Below the pieces are notes generated by a model that was not told the origin of the DNA, made no database searches, and saw only the letters and a list, made by a program, of their open reading frames with translations. Positions 38,640-47,465 of a stretch of 64,000 bases of DNA are shown piece after piece. Each line of letters begins with the position of its first letter. Within the stretch, counting starts at the first letter, position 1. A program made the position numbers and the translations under genes. The DNA is from Streptomyces sp. NBC_01276 (GTDB lineage Bacteria > Actinomycetota > Actinomycetes > Streptomycetales > Streptomycetaceae), in contig NZ_CP108442.1 in assembly GCF_041435355.1 (NCBI RefSeq), positions 930,001 through 994,000 of the forward strand, given 5' to 3'.

Positions 38640-39074
38640 GTGGCGAGGTCAGGAGTACCCGCGTTCGGCAGTGTCGACGAGCTGATGGACCTTCTGCACG
38701 CCCATCACGAGGCCCCGGACGCTTCCGACCGCGACCTCGGACTACAGACTGCGGCGCTTCTGCGCCGCTCGCATCCGTTCGACAAGGAACTCCAAGTGGC
38801 CGGCCTGCTCCACGGCCTGGGGCGGCTGCTGCCCCCGGAAGGCGGCCCGGGGGCGCCCGCGGACCCGGACGGGCGCACTGCGGAGGCGGTCCGTCCGCTG
38901 CTGGGCGACCGAGTGGCCCGGCTCCTGCGCCCGCCCGCCCCGGGCGCCGAGCCGGAGGCGGAGACACTGCGCCAGGCGGCCCGTGCGGGCCGGGCGGCGG
39001 GGCTGGAGGCCGGGGTGATGGAGGACTGGCGCCCGGTGCTGGAACTCGTCGCGGCCGGGGCCTATCAACTCTGA
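38640..39074 (+). CDS. HD-domain-like protein with degenerate metal site
   Basis: A 144-residue protein resembling the N-terminal part of HD-fold oxygenases and hydrolases (PhnZ/inositol-oxygenase-like): SVDELMDLLHAHHEA, LGLQTAALLRRSHPFDKELQVAGLLHGLGRLL, MEDWRPVLELVAAGAY. In active members the second segment reads LLHDIGH; here it is LLHGLGR, so the defining HD pair is lost. It may be a non-catalytic remnant or a binding protein. GTG 38640 has GAGGGAG 6 nt upstream. It is followed by a strong bidirectional hairpin and converges on the SDR gene. Confidence 0.75.
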   Translation: MARSGVPAFGSVDELMDLLHAHHEAPDASDRDLGLQTAALLRRSHPFDKELQVAGLLHGLGRLLPPEGGPGAPADPDGRTAEAVRPLLGDRVARLLRPPAPGAEPEAETLRQAARAGRAAGLEAGVMEDWRPVLELVAAGAYQL

Positions 39075-39090
39075 GGCGCGATGCGCCCGA

Positions 39091-39142
39091 ACGGGTGAGG
39101 AGGGGGCGGACGGCCCGTGCCGTCCGCCCCCTCCTCACCCGT
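39091..39142. terminator. Perfect 24-bp-stem bidirectional terminator
   Basis: Arms at 39091-39114 and 39119-39142 are perfect reverse complements around a 4-nt CCGT loop. It lies 16 bp after the HD-like gene and 24 bp after the SDR gene stop on the other strand, so it can terminate both convergent transcripts. It is one of the strongest hairpins in the window. Confidence 0.92.
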
Positions 39143-39166
39143 ACCGCCGCGAACGCGGCGGCGGTC

Positions 39167-40642
39167 CTACCAGTTGGCGGGCGCGTAGTCCTTCAGGAAG
39201 ACTCCGTAGAGGTCCTCGCCGGCCTCGCCCCGGACGACCGGGTCGTAGACGCGGGCCGCGCCGTCCACCAGGTCGAGGGGCGCGTGGAAGCCCTCCTCGG
39301 CCAGGCGCAGCTTGTCGAAGTGCGGGCGCTCATCGGTGATCCAGCCGGTGTCGACCGAGGTCATGAGGATGCGGTCGGTCTGGAACATCTCCTGGCCGCT
39401 GGTCCGCGTCACCATGTTCATCGCCGCCTTGGCGGCGTTGGTGTTCGGGTGACCCGCGCCCTTGTAGCCGCGGCTGAAGACGCCTTCCATCGCGGAGACG
39501 TTGACCACGTACGCCCGCCCGCTGGACGCCTTCCGGGCCGCCTCGGCCATCGACGGCCGCAGCGCGCTGATCAGGATGAACGGCGAGGTGTAGTTGCACA
39601 GCTGGGTCTCCAGCAGCTCCACCGGGGAGATCTGGTCGATGGTCTGCACCCAGGTGTTGGAGTCCACGACGTCGGGCAGCAGGCCGCCCGCGTCGATGGC
39701 CGTGCCGGCGAGGTGCCGCTCCAGGCTGGCGTTGCCCGCGACGAGGGCGAGGTCGGCGACCTTCTGGGCCTCCAGCCCGCTCACGCCGACGGGCAGCGCC
39801 GCCAGGCCGTCGACCGCGCCGGAGTTGAAGGCGCCGATGACGTGGTGGGCGGGGAGCTCGCCGGCCGGCAGCGGGGCGCTCTCGCCCTCGACCAGCGCGG
39901 CGTACGCGGTGGGCAGGCGGCGCACGGTCTGCGTCGCGTTGTTGATCAGGATGTCCAGCGGACCGGCCGCGGCCACCTGCTCGGCGAGCGCCACGGACTG
40001 GGCCGGGTCGCGCAGGTCGATGCCGACGACCTCCAGGCGGTGCATCCAGTCCGCGGAGTCCTCCATCGCCTTGAAGCGGCGGATGGCGTCCTTGGGGAAA
40101 CGGGTGGTGATCGTGGTGTGGGCACCGTCGCGCAGCAGCCGCAGAGCGATGTACATGCCGATCTTGGCCCGGCCGCCGGTGAGCAGCGCGCGCTTGCCGG
40201 TCAGGTCGGCGCGGGCCTCCCGCCTGGTCCGGTTCTCGACGGCGCACTCCGGGCAGAGCTGGTGGTAGAAGAAGTCGACCTCGACGTACCGCGTCTTGCA
40301 GACGTAGCAGGAGCGCGGGCGCTGGAGTATTCCGGCGATCCGGCCGGCTTCGGTGACCGAGGAGGGCAGGATGCCCTCGGTCTCGTCGTCGATGCGCTCG
40401 GCGGAGCCGGTCGCGGTCGCCTCGGTGACGGCCTTGTCGTTGGCGGTCTTGGCGGCGCGGCGCTCCTGGCGGCGGCGCTGCTTGACCGTGCGGTAGAGGC
40501 CGGCGGTGGCGCGGCGTACGGTGATGGCGTCGGGGTGGTCGACGTCGATCTTGTCGAGTTCGTCGAGCACGCTGAGGCAGAGGGCCAGCCGCTCGGGGTC
40601 GATGCCCGGCCCGTATGCGTGGTTGTCTTCGGTCACCGTCAT
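39167..40642 (-). CDS. SDR-family oxidoreductase with N-terminal zinc ribbon, catalytic Tyr replaced
   Basis: A 491-residue protein. Residues 1-105 are helical and charged; C112, C115, C130 and C133 (CYVC...CPEC) form a probable zinc ribbon; from ~150 an SDR domain begins with TGGRAKIGMYIALRLL and has INNATQT and NVSAMEG. At the catalytic motif the sequence reads GHPNTNAAKAAMN: the lysine is present but the position of the active-site tyrosine is threonine. It may be inactive as a classic reductase, or use another residue. ATG 40642 is the first start of homology. It may interact with nucleic acid or protein through the ribbon. Confidence 0.87.
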   Translation of the reverse strand: MTVTEDNHAYGPGIDPERLALCLSVLDELDKIDVDHPDAITVRRATAGLYRTVKQRRRQERRAAKTANDKAVTEATATGSAERIDDETEGILPSSVTEAGRIAGILQRPRSCYVCKTRYVEVDFFYHQLCPECAVENRTRREARADLTGKRALLTGGRAKIGMYIALRLLRDGAHTTITTRFPKDAIRRFKAMEDSADWMHRLEVVGIDLRDPAQSVALAEQVAAAGPLDILINNATQTVRRLPTAYAALVEGESAPLPAGELPAHHVIGAFNSGAVDGLAALPVGVSGLEAQKVADLALVAGNASLERHLAGTAIDAGGLLPDVVDSNTWVQTIDQISPVELLETQLCNYTSPFILISALRPSMAEAARKASSGRAYVVNVSAMEGVFSRGYKGAGHPNTNAAKAAMNMVTRTSGQEMFQTDRILMTSVDTGWITDERPHFDKLRLAEEGFHAPLDLVDGAARVYDPVVRGEAGEDLYGVFLKDYAPANW

Positions 40643-41010
40643 GGCCGCTGCCGTTCCCTGTTCGCTCGTCCGCGTCCGCCTGCTGCGGAGGTCCCAAAAC
40701 CGCCACTGTACGGAGCCGACACGCCCGGGACCAAACCCGTATCCGTGCGCCTCACCGACCGCGAGCCCCCTGTCACGGTATGGATGGGTTCGCAACGCTC
40801 CGTGCGCTCCGCGACACGGCCACCGCCCACGGGGCGCCGCGGATGCCGCGCTCCGTGAACGACCGCAGCGTGGCGCGGCAGTTCGCGACGGACCCCCGCC
40901 CGAAAACGGTAGGTACTCCTTCCGGTGTATGCCAGGAGGATGACTCGCTCGCCGATCAAGGAGCCCGTGGGCGGATGAAGAGCGGCCCCGGGTGCGGCAT
41001 CGTGGAATGC
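40643..41010. other. Divergent intergenic region
   Basis: This 368-bp gap lies between the divergent SDR and DMT transporter genes. A plus-strand frame from ATG 40782 (MDGFATLRALRDTA) is continuous with the transporter, but its N-terminal ~75 residues are hydrophilic and unlike transporter starts. I see no separate gene. An AAGGAG near 40960 might serve ATG 40975 as an alternative transporter start. Confidence 0.45.
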
Positions 41011-42276
41011 ATGAGCGCCCTGGCCCTGTCGGTCCTCCTCTGCCTGGTCTCCGCCGTCGCGTACGCGAGCGGTGCGATCGTCCAGGAGCACGTCGCGGCG
41101 AGCTCGCCGGACGGCTCCTACGCACCGCTGCGCCGGGCCGGCTGGTGGGCGGCGGTCGCCCTGAACGGACTCGGCGCCACGCTGCACGTACTGGCGCTCG
41201 CGTACGGGCCGCTGAGCCTCGTCCAGCCGCTGGGTGCGCTGACCATCGTCTTCGCCCTCCCGATGGCCGCCTTCTTCGTGGGACGCCGGGCGGGCGCGGC
41301 GGCCTGGCGCGGGGCCGTCCTGGCCACCGCCGGCCTGGCCGGGCTCCTCACCCTGACCGGCGGGGACAGCGCGGGCCGGGAGGCCCTGGCCGGCACGGAA
41401 CGGATCCTGCTGCTGTCGGTGACGGCGGGCGGGGCGGCGGTGCTGTTCCTGGCGGCCCGGCGGGCGCACCGGACCGTGCTGCGCAGCGTGCTGCTGGCGG
41501 CGGCCGCCGGTACGGCCTTCGGGATGGCCTCCGTGTTCACGAAGTCGGTCGCGGAGAACTTCGAGGCGGGCATGTCGGCCGGGCTGTGGCCGGACCTGGC
41601 GGCGATCGCCGTACTGGCGGCCGGCGGGCTGCTGCTCTCGCAGGCCGCCTACCGGGGTGCCGGGCTGACCGCGCCGCTGGCCACCGTGACCGTCGTCAAT
41701 CCGGCGGTGGCCGCGGCGGTGGGCATCTCCTTGTTCGACGAGGGCTTCCGCTACGGCACCGCGGGCGCCGTGGCCGCGCTGGCGAGCGCCGTGGTGGCGG
41801 CGGCGGGCCTGGTGCTGCTCACGGCCGTGCCGCCGCACGTGCGGGGGTCAGATGCCGACGCCCCTTCCACGGAGGTACTTGAGCGGGTCGATGTCGGAGC
41901 CGTAGCCGGGGGCGGTGCGCATCTCGAAGTGCAGGTGGGGCCCGCTGGTGTTGCCGGTCGAGCCGGAGCGGCCGATCCGCTGGCCGCCGGAGACCTGCTG
42001 GCCGGCCTTGACGCCGAGCGCGGAGAGGTGGGCGTACTGGGAGTACCGGCCGTCGGCGTGCTTGATGACGACCTGGTACCCGTAGGCTCCCGCCCAGCCC
42101 GCCGACTCCACCGTGCCCGGACCCACGGCCTTGATGCTGGTGCCGGTCGGCACCGGGAAGTCGACGCCCGTGTGGTAGCCGCTGGACCAGGAGGACCCCG
42201 CGACGTGGTAGGCCGTTCCGAGGGCGGCGTCGACGGGGGCGGTGAAGCCGCCCGAGGCGGGCTTCTGCTCCGCTGA
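41011..42276 (+). CDS. EamA/DMT-type transporter, 3' end anomalous
   Basis: About 275 residues form ten hydrophobic helices of a drug/metabolite transporter-like protein (LALSVLLCLVSAVAYASGAIVQEHV at the start; GLTAPLATVTVVNPAVAAAVGISLFDEGF near the end), natural up to LLTAVPPHVRG (~41850). No stop follows: the frame continues 426 bp antisense into the Rpf-M23 gene, adding ~140 residues of low-complexity sequence, to TGA 42276. One extra base at the GGGGG run (41843-41847) would give a stop at 41882. A natural extension, recent frameshift or sequence error are all possible. ATG 41011 was chosen as first residue before helix 1. Confidence 0.8.
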   Translation: MSALALSVLLCLVSAVAYASGAIVQEHVAASSPDGSYAPLRRAGWWAAVALNGLGATLHVLALAYGPLSLVQPLGALTIVFALPMAAFFVGRRAGAAAWRGAVLATAGLAGLLTLTGGDSAGREALAGTERILLLSVTAGGAAVLFLAARRAHRTVLRSVLLAAAAGTAFGMASVFTKSVAENFEAGMSAGLWPDLAAIAVLAAGGLLLSQAAYRGAGLTAPLATVTVVNPAVAAAVGISLFDEGFRYGTAGAVAALASAVVAAAGLVLLTAVPPHVRGSDADAPSTEVLERVDVGAVAGGGAHLEVQVGPAGVAGRAGAADPLAAGDLLAGLDAERGEVGVLGVPAVGVLDDDLVPVGSRPARRLHRARTHGLDAGAGRHREVDARVVAAGPGGPRDVVGRSEGGVDGGGEAARGGLLLR

Positions 42277-43212
42277 GGGCTTGGCGGCGGGCTTCTCGGC
42301 AGGTTTCTCCGCCGGCTTCTCGGCGGGCTTGGCGGCGGGCTTGGCGGTGGGCTTCTCCGTGGGCTTCTCCACCGGTTTCGCCTGGCCGGCGGGCTCCACG
42401 GGTTTGACCGGCTCGGCGGTGCGCGGCGGCTTCTCCGGGTTCTGCGCGGGGGGCGCCGCGGGAGCGGTGGTCACCCGGAGCGTGAGCCGCTGCCCCGGGA
42501 AGATCATGTCGGGGTTGCCGCCGACCGTGCTCCGGTTGGTCTCGTAGAGGGCCTGCCAGCCGCCCTCGACGTGCTGCTCGACGGCGATCGTCGACAGCGA
42601 GTCCCCGGGCGCGACGACGTACGGGTTCGGCAGGACGGAGGTGCCGGTCGGGCGGGGCATGACGACGGGCGTCCCGGTGGTGGCCTTGGTCGCCTGGAGC
42701 CGGTCCATCGGCGCCTGCGTCCGCGCGGGCTCGGGCCGGGCCGGCTCGGGCTGCGCCGACTTGGCCTGGTCCGGCTTGGCCTGGGACTGCGCCGGCTTCG
42801 GCGACGCCGGCCCCGCGGTGGCGGGCGCCGGACCGCTGCGGCTGAGTCCGGACTGCGGGCCGCAGACGGGCCAGGCCTGCGGGCCCTGCCCCCTGAGCAC
42901 CTTCTCCGCGACCGCGATCTGCTGGTCCCTGGTAGCCAGGTCGGCGCGGGCGGCGAAGGCGGTGCCGCCGAAGTCCCGCCAGGTGCTCTGGCTGAACTGG
43001 AGCCCGCCGAAGTAGCCGTTGCCGGTGTTGATCTTCCAGTCGCCGGTCGCCTCGCACTCGGCGACCTTGTTCCAGGTGTCCACGGAGGCGGCGTGCGCGG
43101 CCCCCGCCCCGATGAGCGGGAGCGCGATGCCCGCGCCACCCGCGGTGACGGCGAGCGAGGCCCGGTTGATGCTGCTCGGCTGGTACCGGCGGTGCCGGCC
43201 CCGTACACCCAT
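41848..43212 (-). CDS. rpfD: Rpf-LysM-M23 cell-wall hydrolase (resuscitation-promoting factor)
   Basis: A 454-residue secreted muralytic enzyme. Signal peptide ~1-41 (ends GAGAAHA); Rpf transglycosylase-like domain ~42-120 (VDTWNKVAECEATGDWKINTGNGYFGGLQFSQSTW); LysM ~200-248 (VVAPGDSLSTIAVEQH); an EKPA-repeat linker; and an M23/LytM endopeptidase domain ~320-445 with HTGVDFP and HLHFE metal motifs. It would cleave both glycan and peptide parts of peptidoglycan, as in spore germination or dormancy exit. The domain set fits Streptomyces RpfD as I recall it; the symbol is tentative. AAGGGGGC precedes ATG 43212. It overlaps the antisense extension of the DMT frame. Confidence 0.9.
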   Translation of the reverse strand: MGVRGRHRRYQPSSINRASLAVTAGGAGIALPLIGAGAAHAASVDTWNKVAECEATGDWKINTGNGYFGGLQFSQSTWRDFGGTAFAARADLATRDQQIAVAEKVLRGQGPQAWPVCGPQSGLSRSGPAPATAGPASPKPAQSQAKPDQAKSAQPEPARPEPARTQAPMDRLQATKATTGTPVVMPRPTGTSVLPNPYVVAPGDSLSTIAVEQHVEGGWQALYETNRSTVGGNPDMIFPGQRLTLRVTTAPAAPPAQNPEKPPRTAEPVKPVEPAGQAKPVEKPTEKPTAKPAAKPAEKPAEKPAEKPAAKPSAEQKPASGGFTAPVDAALGTAYHVAGSSWSSGYHTGVDFPVPTGTSIKAVGPGTVESAGWAGAYGYQVVIKHADGRYSQYAHLSALGVKAGQQVSGGQRIGRSGSTGNTSGPHLHFEMRTAPGYGSDIDPLKYLRGRGVGI

Positions 43213-43390
43213 GGGAGCCCCCTTGAAGACATCAGGAACCGCACAACCTAACGCCGCCCCACATCGCTGACAAGGGCCACAACCGGCCGCCGCGCGGCTG
43301 GAGTTGGGCACATGTCGAACAGTGGGACGGCGTTCGCGCGGACTGACGTACGGGTTCACCCGCCCGAGGGGGCTCGGGCCGCGCGGACCC

Positions 43391-43585
43391 TCAGCCGAGC
43401 GGGCCCGGCTGCGGGACCGGAGCGGGGCCGGGCGGCGCGGGCACCGGATCGGGCTCGGGGAACGGCGCCGGAACCGGCGGCACCGGCCGCGGCACGGGCT
43501 CCGGGTCCGGGAGCGGCGGGAAGGGCGCCGGAACCGGGTCGGGCTCGGGCGGCGGGGGCTGTGTCTGCTCTGCTTTTCGCTCCAT
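43391..43585 (-). CDS. Small proline-rich protein
   Basis: A 64-residue frame beginning MERKAEQTQPPPPEPDPVPAPF and composed almost wholly of PxPxP repeats. No signal peptide or membrane segment. A GGGA lies close upstream of ATG 43585. Such short P/E/D proteins are common in Streptomyces annotation, but the low complexity makes coding potential hard to judge. It could be a spacer or fragment of a wall protein. Confidence 0.45.
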   Translation of the reverse strand: MERKAEQTQPPPPEPDPVPAPFPPLPDPEPVPRPVPPVPAPFPEPDPVPAPPGPAPVPQPGPLG

Positions 43586-43631
43586 GAGTCCCACTTTCCC
43601 CCGATCCCTTCCGCCATGCCCCCGGACACGG

Positions 43632-43668
43632 CGGTGCCCCCGGCGGGCCGCTTCCGCCGGGGGCACCG
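43632..43668 (-). terminator. Terminator hairpin after the racemase gene
   Basis: 15-bp arms CGGTGCCCCCGGCGG (43632-43646) and its exact complement (43654-43668) enclose GCCGCTT. It lies 18 bp beyond the stop of the Asp/Glu racemase-like gene and would end the panD operon transcript. Confidence 0.85.
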
Positions 43669-43685
43669 TCCCGCGTGGAGGCCGG

Positions 43686-44333
43686 TCAGGCCGGGGATGC
43701 GGGGGTGCTGTCGGCTCCGGGCAGCCGCAGGGCCGCGGCCAGGCCGGGTCCGGGGCTGGAGAGGACGGGTACGCGGGTGCGGGCCGACCGGGTGGCCCCG
43801 GCCATGGAGGCCTGGGCCAGGACGATGACGTCGGCGTCCGTGACGGCGTCCACCGCCGCGGCCACCGCCGCGAGGTGACCGGCGGTGTCCCCGGCCGCGA
43901 AGAGTTCCCAGGCCCCCTCGACGAGCCGCGTAAGGACGGACACCGCTCGGCCGGCGGCCTCCTCGGCCAGCAGTTCCGCGGTCGGCGCGAAGGTCGACTC
44001 GACGGTGGCCAGTACGGCGATCCGCGGGCCCGTACGGACGGCCTCCGCCGCCATGGGCCGGTCCACCCGGAGCACCGGGACGCCGAGGGAGGGCCCCAGG
44101 GCCTCCGCGACGGCCCCGAGGGTCGAGCAGGTGACCAGCACCGGCCCGCCCGCGTCCCCGAGCGGTCCGCGCAGGTCCTCGGCCACCGACTCCGGGCCGT
44201 CGGCGCGGGCCCGCTCCAGCAGCTCCGGGTACACCAGGTGCCGCAGTACGGCTCCCGGGTGGTCCCGGTCGCGCAGCGCGTCGAAGACCGGGACGTGCGC
44301 CGCGGAGGTGTGGAGCAGCGTCAGCCCCGTCAC
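43686..44333 (-). CDS. Asp/Glu racemase-family protein
   Basis: A 215-residue member of the Asp/Glu/hydantoin racemase superfamily. The first catalytic cysteine is in VLVTCSTLGAVAEAL; the second site reads LAQASMAGA, where other members have Cys. Loss of one cysteine is known in decarboxylase/isomerase members and in many actinomycete homologues. GTG 44333 overlaps the GNAT gene stop (GTGA), so translation is coupled. In an operon with panD and a GNAT gene, it could act on aspartate-derived compounds, but that is inference. Confidence 0.82.
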   Translation of the reverse strand: MTGLTLLHTSAAHVPVFDALRDRDHPGAVLRHLVYPELLERARADGPESVAEDLRGPLGDAGGPVLVTCSTLGAVAEALGPSLGVPVLRVDRPMAAEAVRTGPRIAVLATVESTFAPTAELLAEEAAGRAVSVLTRLVEGAWELFAAGDTAGHLAAVAAAVDAVTDADVIVLAQASMAGATRSARTRVPVLSSPGPGLAAALRLPGADSTPASPA

Positions 44334-44671
44334 CACTGGCCGGAGTCGGCGTCCAGCTGCGCCTTCGCGGCCTCCACGAGACCGGCCGGGGCCACGGGCG
44401 CCCGGTCGGGGTGCTTGGCGGCCCAGCTCGCCGCGTAGGGGCAGAGCGGGACGACCGGGACGCCCTCGGCGGCGGCGATCCCGTAGAAGGTCCCCACCAG
44501 GTCCCCGGCGATCCCGCGGCCCTCGTGGCCCGGCTCGACCACCGTGTGGACCGCGACCAGCGCGTGCGGCTCGGCGGCGAGGACGAAGTAGGCGATGAAC
44601 CCGACCACCGCCCCGTCCTCGACGGCCAGCAGACGCCCGGCCTTCCGTTCGTCCAGCAGTTCGATCGCCAT
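44330..44671 (-). CDS. Small GNAT-family N-acetyltransferase (YjdJ-like)
   Basis: A 113-residue short GNAT protein. VVEPGHEGRGIAGDLVGTFYGIAAAEGVPVVPLCPYAASWAAKHPD contains the acetyl-CoA loop (GRGIA) and the C-P-Y segment typical of the Gcn5-like YjdJ subgroup. ATG 44671 lies 14 bp after the panD stop. In some bacteria a GNAT protein (PanM/PanZ) matures PanD; this one is in the right place, but the subgroup differs and the role is not established. Confidence 0.85.
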   Translation of the reverse strand: MAIELLDERKAGRLLAVEDGAVVGFIAYFVLAAEPHALVAVHTVVEPGHEGRGIAGDLVGTFYGIAAAEGVPVVPLCPYAASWAAKHPDRAPVAPAGLVEAAKAQLDADSGQW

Positions 44672-44685
44672 GTACCCGATTCCCC

Positions 44686-45105
44686 TCAGACAGCAACCGC
44701 GTGGGGGCTGCGCTCCTGGTCCGTGCCCGGCACCGGGGCGGACGGGTCCGACCCCAGCTCGATGATCCTGTTGTCCGCGTCGACGTGGACGACACGGGGA
44801 GAGAACGCCCGCGCCTGCGCGTCCTCGATCTGCGCGTAGCTGATCAGAATGACCAGGTCCCCGGGGTGCACCAGGTGCGCGGCGGCCCCGTTGATCCCGA
44901 TGACGCCCGAACCGCGCTCGCCCTCGATGACGTACGTCTCCAGCCGCGCGCCGTTCGTGATGTCGACGATGTGCACGAGCTCCCCCGGCAGCAGGTCGGC
45001 CGCGTCGAGGAGATCGGAGTCGATCGTCACGGAACCGACGTAGTGCAGGTCGGCCTGGGTGACGGTGGCCCGATGGATCTTGGACTTGAACATGGTACGA
45101 AACAT
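44686..45105 (-). CDS. panD: Aspartate 1-decarboxylase proenzyme
   Basis: A 139-residue pyruvoyl-dependent enzyme making beta-alanine for pantothenate and CoA. It starts [29 protein letters not shown]; self-cleavage at Gly24-Ser25 creates the pyruvoyl group. [18 protein letters not shown] is the conserved second region. GGGAG is 7 nt upstream of ATG 45105. First gene of panD-GNAT-racemase. About 90 bp of its leader and first codons recur as a decayed copy at ~59.7 kb. A small hairpin (CCTGC...GCAGG, about 45137-45152) lies in the leader. Confidence 0.96.
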   Translation of the reverse strand: MFRTMFKSKIHRATVTQADLHYVGSVTIDSDLLDAADLLPGELVHIVDITNGARLETYVIEGERGSGVIGINGAAAHLVHPGDLVILISYAQIEDAQARAFSPRVVHVDADNRIIELGSDPSAPVPGTDQERSPHAVAV

Positions 45106-45307
45106 GAAGAAACTCCCGAAATGTCTGCTCCCTGCCTGCTTCACGCAGGTCAAGGGCGGTCTCCGGAGCCTACAACGATTCGCATCTCTGGCCAGCTGTC
45201 CCCAAGTATTCCAGGACTCATTGACCACTTGCTGACTTTCCCGACGCACCATCAGGCCAGTCGGGCCATCCCGAACATCCAGTGGTGAGCGGTTCCGTTC
45301 CGGTTGA

Positions 45308-47005
45308 ATGAATGCCGTGACACATGCTCTGGGTTTCACCGAGGAAGACCTGCGCCGGTTGGCGGGGGCGCGCTCGTTCGAGCGGGGGCTCGGCTATCTG
45401 CCTGCGGTGTCCCGGCTGGACATCGGGGACGCGGTGATCACCGCGACCGTGGACGGCACCGACGCCTACGAGGTCGAGCTGACTGAGGGCGAGGACGGCG
45501 GGCTCACCGGCTGGTGCGACTGCCCGTACGGGCAGGAGGGGAACTTCTGCAAGCACTGCGTGGCGGTGGGCCTGACCGTCTTGGGGCAGGCTGAATCCGT
45601 GCCGCAGCAGCGGTCGGCGGCAGCCTCGCGGACCCGGCTGCTGGACACCTGGCTTGAGTCCCGCACCCGCGAGGAACTGCTGGGCCTGGTCCAGGAACAG
45701 CTCGCCGGCGACCGTGACCTGCGCCGCCGCCTCGAGCTGCGCGCGGCCACCGCCGGGGAGGACACCGGCATCGTCCGGGAGCGGATCCTGAGTCTCCTCG
45801 ACACCCGGCCCTTCGCCCGCTACGGGTACGTCGAGTACGCCGACGCCCGCGCCTACGGGCAGCAGGCGGCGGAGGCGGTCACCGCCCTGCGGGCGCTGAC
45901 GGCGACCGGCCGGGCCGCCGAAGCGGTGGAGGTGGCCCGCGAGGCTCTCCGGGTTCTGGGCCGCACGTACGGGGAGATCGACGATTCGGACGGCCTGATC
46001 GGGGATGTCGCCACCGGACTGGCCGAGGCCCACTTGAAGGCATGCAGGACTGGCCGCCCTGACCAGGCGGAGACGGCCGAGTGGCTGGTGGGCCACCTGC
46101 TGCACGACCTGAACGACGCCACCGACATGGATCTCTTCGACTACCGGGAGGTGCTGGGAGAGCCGGGCCTGGCCCGGGCCCGGGAACTGGTGGTGGCCGC
46201 TTGGCGGGCCAATCCCAAGGGGTGGGCGGAGAAGCTCCTCATGGAGCGCCTCCTGAAGGCGGACGGCGGCAGCGTGGACGCGCTGGTCGCAGTTCACGCG
46301 GCGGACCTCGCCCCGAACGGCCACACCCATCTGGTGATCGCCAGGGAGCTGGAGGCAGCGGGTCGCGCGGCCGAGGCCCTGGAGTGGGCCGAACGCGGCC
46401 TGCGGGAGGCCGTGTCCGACTGGGGGCCGGACGACGAGCTGGTCACCTTCGTCTGCGAACGGTACGCGGGGGCCGGCCGCCTGGCCGACGCCGCCGCGGT
46501 CCGGCGGAAGCTGCTGTGGACCCGCCCCTCACTGGCCGCCTACCAGCATTTGCGTACGGCGGCCCGTGCGGCCGACGCCTGGGAGCGCATCGAGCGCGAC
46601 GGTGCCCTGGAGGTACTGAAGGCCGCTGCCCAGCCCGACAACGGCCGCTGGTACGGCGGTTCGGCGCTGGTCGACGCGCTCATGGACGATGCCGACCTTG
46701 AGGCCGCCTGGCAGGCTGCCTCCGACGGGTACGCCGACCAGCGGCAGTGGCTGGCCCTGGCCGACCGGATCCGCGACCAGCGACCGGCCGACGCGCTGAC
46801 CGTCTACCTGCGCTGGATCGAACCGCTGCGCAAGCAGACCGGTGACAGCGTGTACGAGCGCATGGCGGAGCTGCTGCTCAGCGCCCGGGCCTGTCACCAC
46901 ACGCTGGGCACCGAGGCGGAGTTCGCCACCTACCTGACCGCCCTGCGCGTCGACCAGAAACGCAAGCGGAAGCTGATGGCGACGCTCGACCAACACGGAC
47001 TCTGA
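45308..47005 (+). CDS. SWIM zinc-finger protein with alpha-helical repeat region
   Basis: A 565-residue protein. The N-terminal SWIM finger is [21 protein letters not shown] (CxCx8CxH), a module for DNA or protein binding. The rest is a long helical, TPR-like solenoid (residues ~120-560) with motifs such as [25 protein letters not shown] and [20 protein letters not shown]. Relatives are widespread in Streptomyces and function unknown. ATG 45308 is the first start; a second ATG is at 45312 out of frame. It is divergent from panD. It is followed by the decayed region. Confidence 0.88.
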   Translation: MNAVTHALGFTEEDLRRLAGARSFERGLGYLPAVSRLDIGDAVITATVDGTDAYEVELTEGEDGGLTGWCDCPYGQEGNFCKHCVAVGLTVLGQAESVPQQRSAAASRTRLLDTWLESRTREELLGLVQEQLAGDRDLRRRLELRAATAGEDTGIVRERILSLLDTRPFARYGYVEYADARAYGQQAAEAVTALRALTATGRAAEAVEVAREALRVLGRTYGEIDDSDGLIGDVATGLAEAHLKACRTGRPDQAETAEWLVGHLLHDLNDATDMDLFDYREVLGEPGLARARELVVAAWRANPKGWAEKLLMERLLKADGGSVDALVAVHAADLAPNGHTHLVIARELEAAGRAAEALEWAERGLREAVSDWGPDDELVTFVCERYAGAGRLADAAAVRRKLLWTRPSLAAYQHLRTAARAADAWERIERDGALEVLKAAAQPDNGRWYGGSALVDALMDDADLEAAWQAASDGYADQRQWLALADRIRDQRPADALTVYLRWIEPLRKQTGDSVYERMAELLLSARACHHTLGTEAEFATYLTALRVDQKRKRKLMATLDQHGL

Positions 47006-47042
47006 GCGGTCCGCTCAGGGCAGCGCGCGACGAACCCCCGCC

Positions 47043-47465
47043 AAGCGGCAGGCGACGTTCCTCGGCTTGGAGGCCCGATTCTCGGAAGCCGCGGCCCTGC
47101 TCTCCTCGCTCGCCGACAAGACCTCCCGAGGGCCGCTCGATCGTCCAATTCGCCGCCACGAGTACCAGTTCACCGAACGAGTGGTGGCCGGGGCCGAGTG
47201 GGTGCCGTTCACCGCGACCACCCGGATGCCGGGGGTCGACCTCCCGGACGGCAAGCGGCTGCGCAAGGGCGCGATCTCGGCGGTCGCGGCCTGAGTGCGC
47301 GAGCACGGCGGTCAGGTCGGGCGGTCGGTCACCTGGTCGCGATGACGGAAGACGGCACCAACGACGCCCCCGCGCTCGCCCAGGCGGATGTCGGCGTGAC
47401 GATGAACACTGGTACGTCGGCCGCCAAGGAGGCCGGCAACACGGTCGGCCTCGACTCCGACATCC
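47043..47465 (+). pseudogene. kdpB: kdpB remnant (K+-transporting ATPase subunit B)
   Basis: Fragments of a P-type ATPase. KRQATF...[13 protein letters not shown] and [16 protein letters not shown] match KdpB; a 1-nt shift hides the usual EGRSIVQFA (seen in another frame near 47130). Next come [11 protein letters not shown], a TGA at 47292 where KdpB has a tryptophan, and VREHGG. After an internal deletion of ~150 codons, another frame continues [42 protein letters not shown], where TGDGTNDAP has become TEDG. The catalytic DKTGT and the C-terminal helices are missing. It is clearly non-functional. Confidence 0.9.

Noticed and set aside
44330..44671. PanZ/PanM-type PanD maturation factor
   Set aside because: The position after panD is suggestive, but the short C-P-Y-type GNAT sequence belongs to another subgroup and PanD in actinobacteria is generally self-processing, so the label was not applied.
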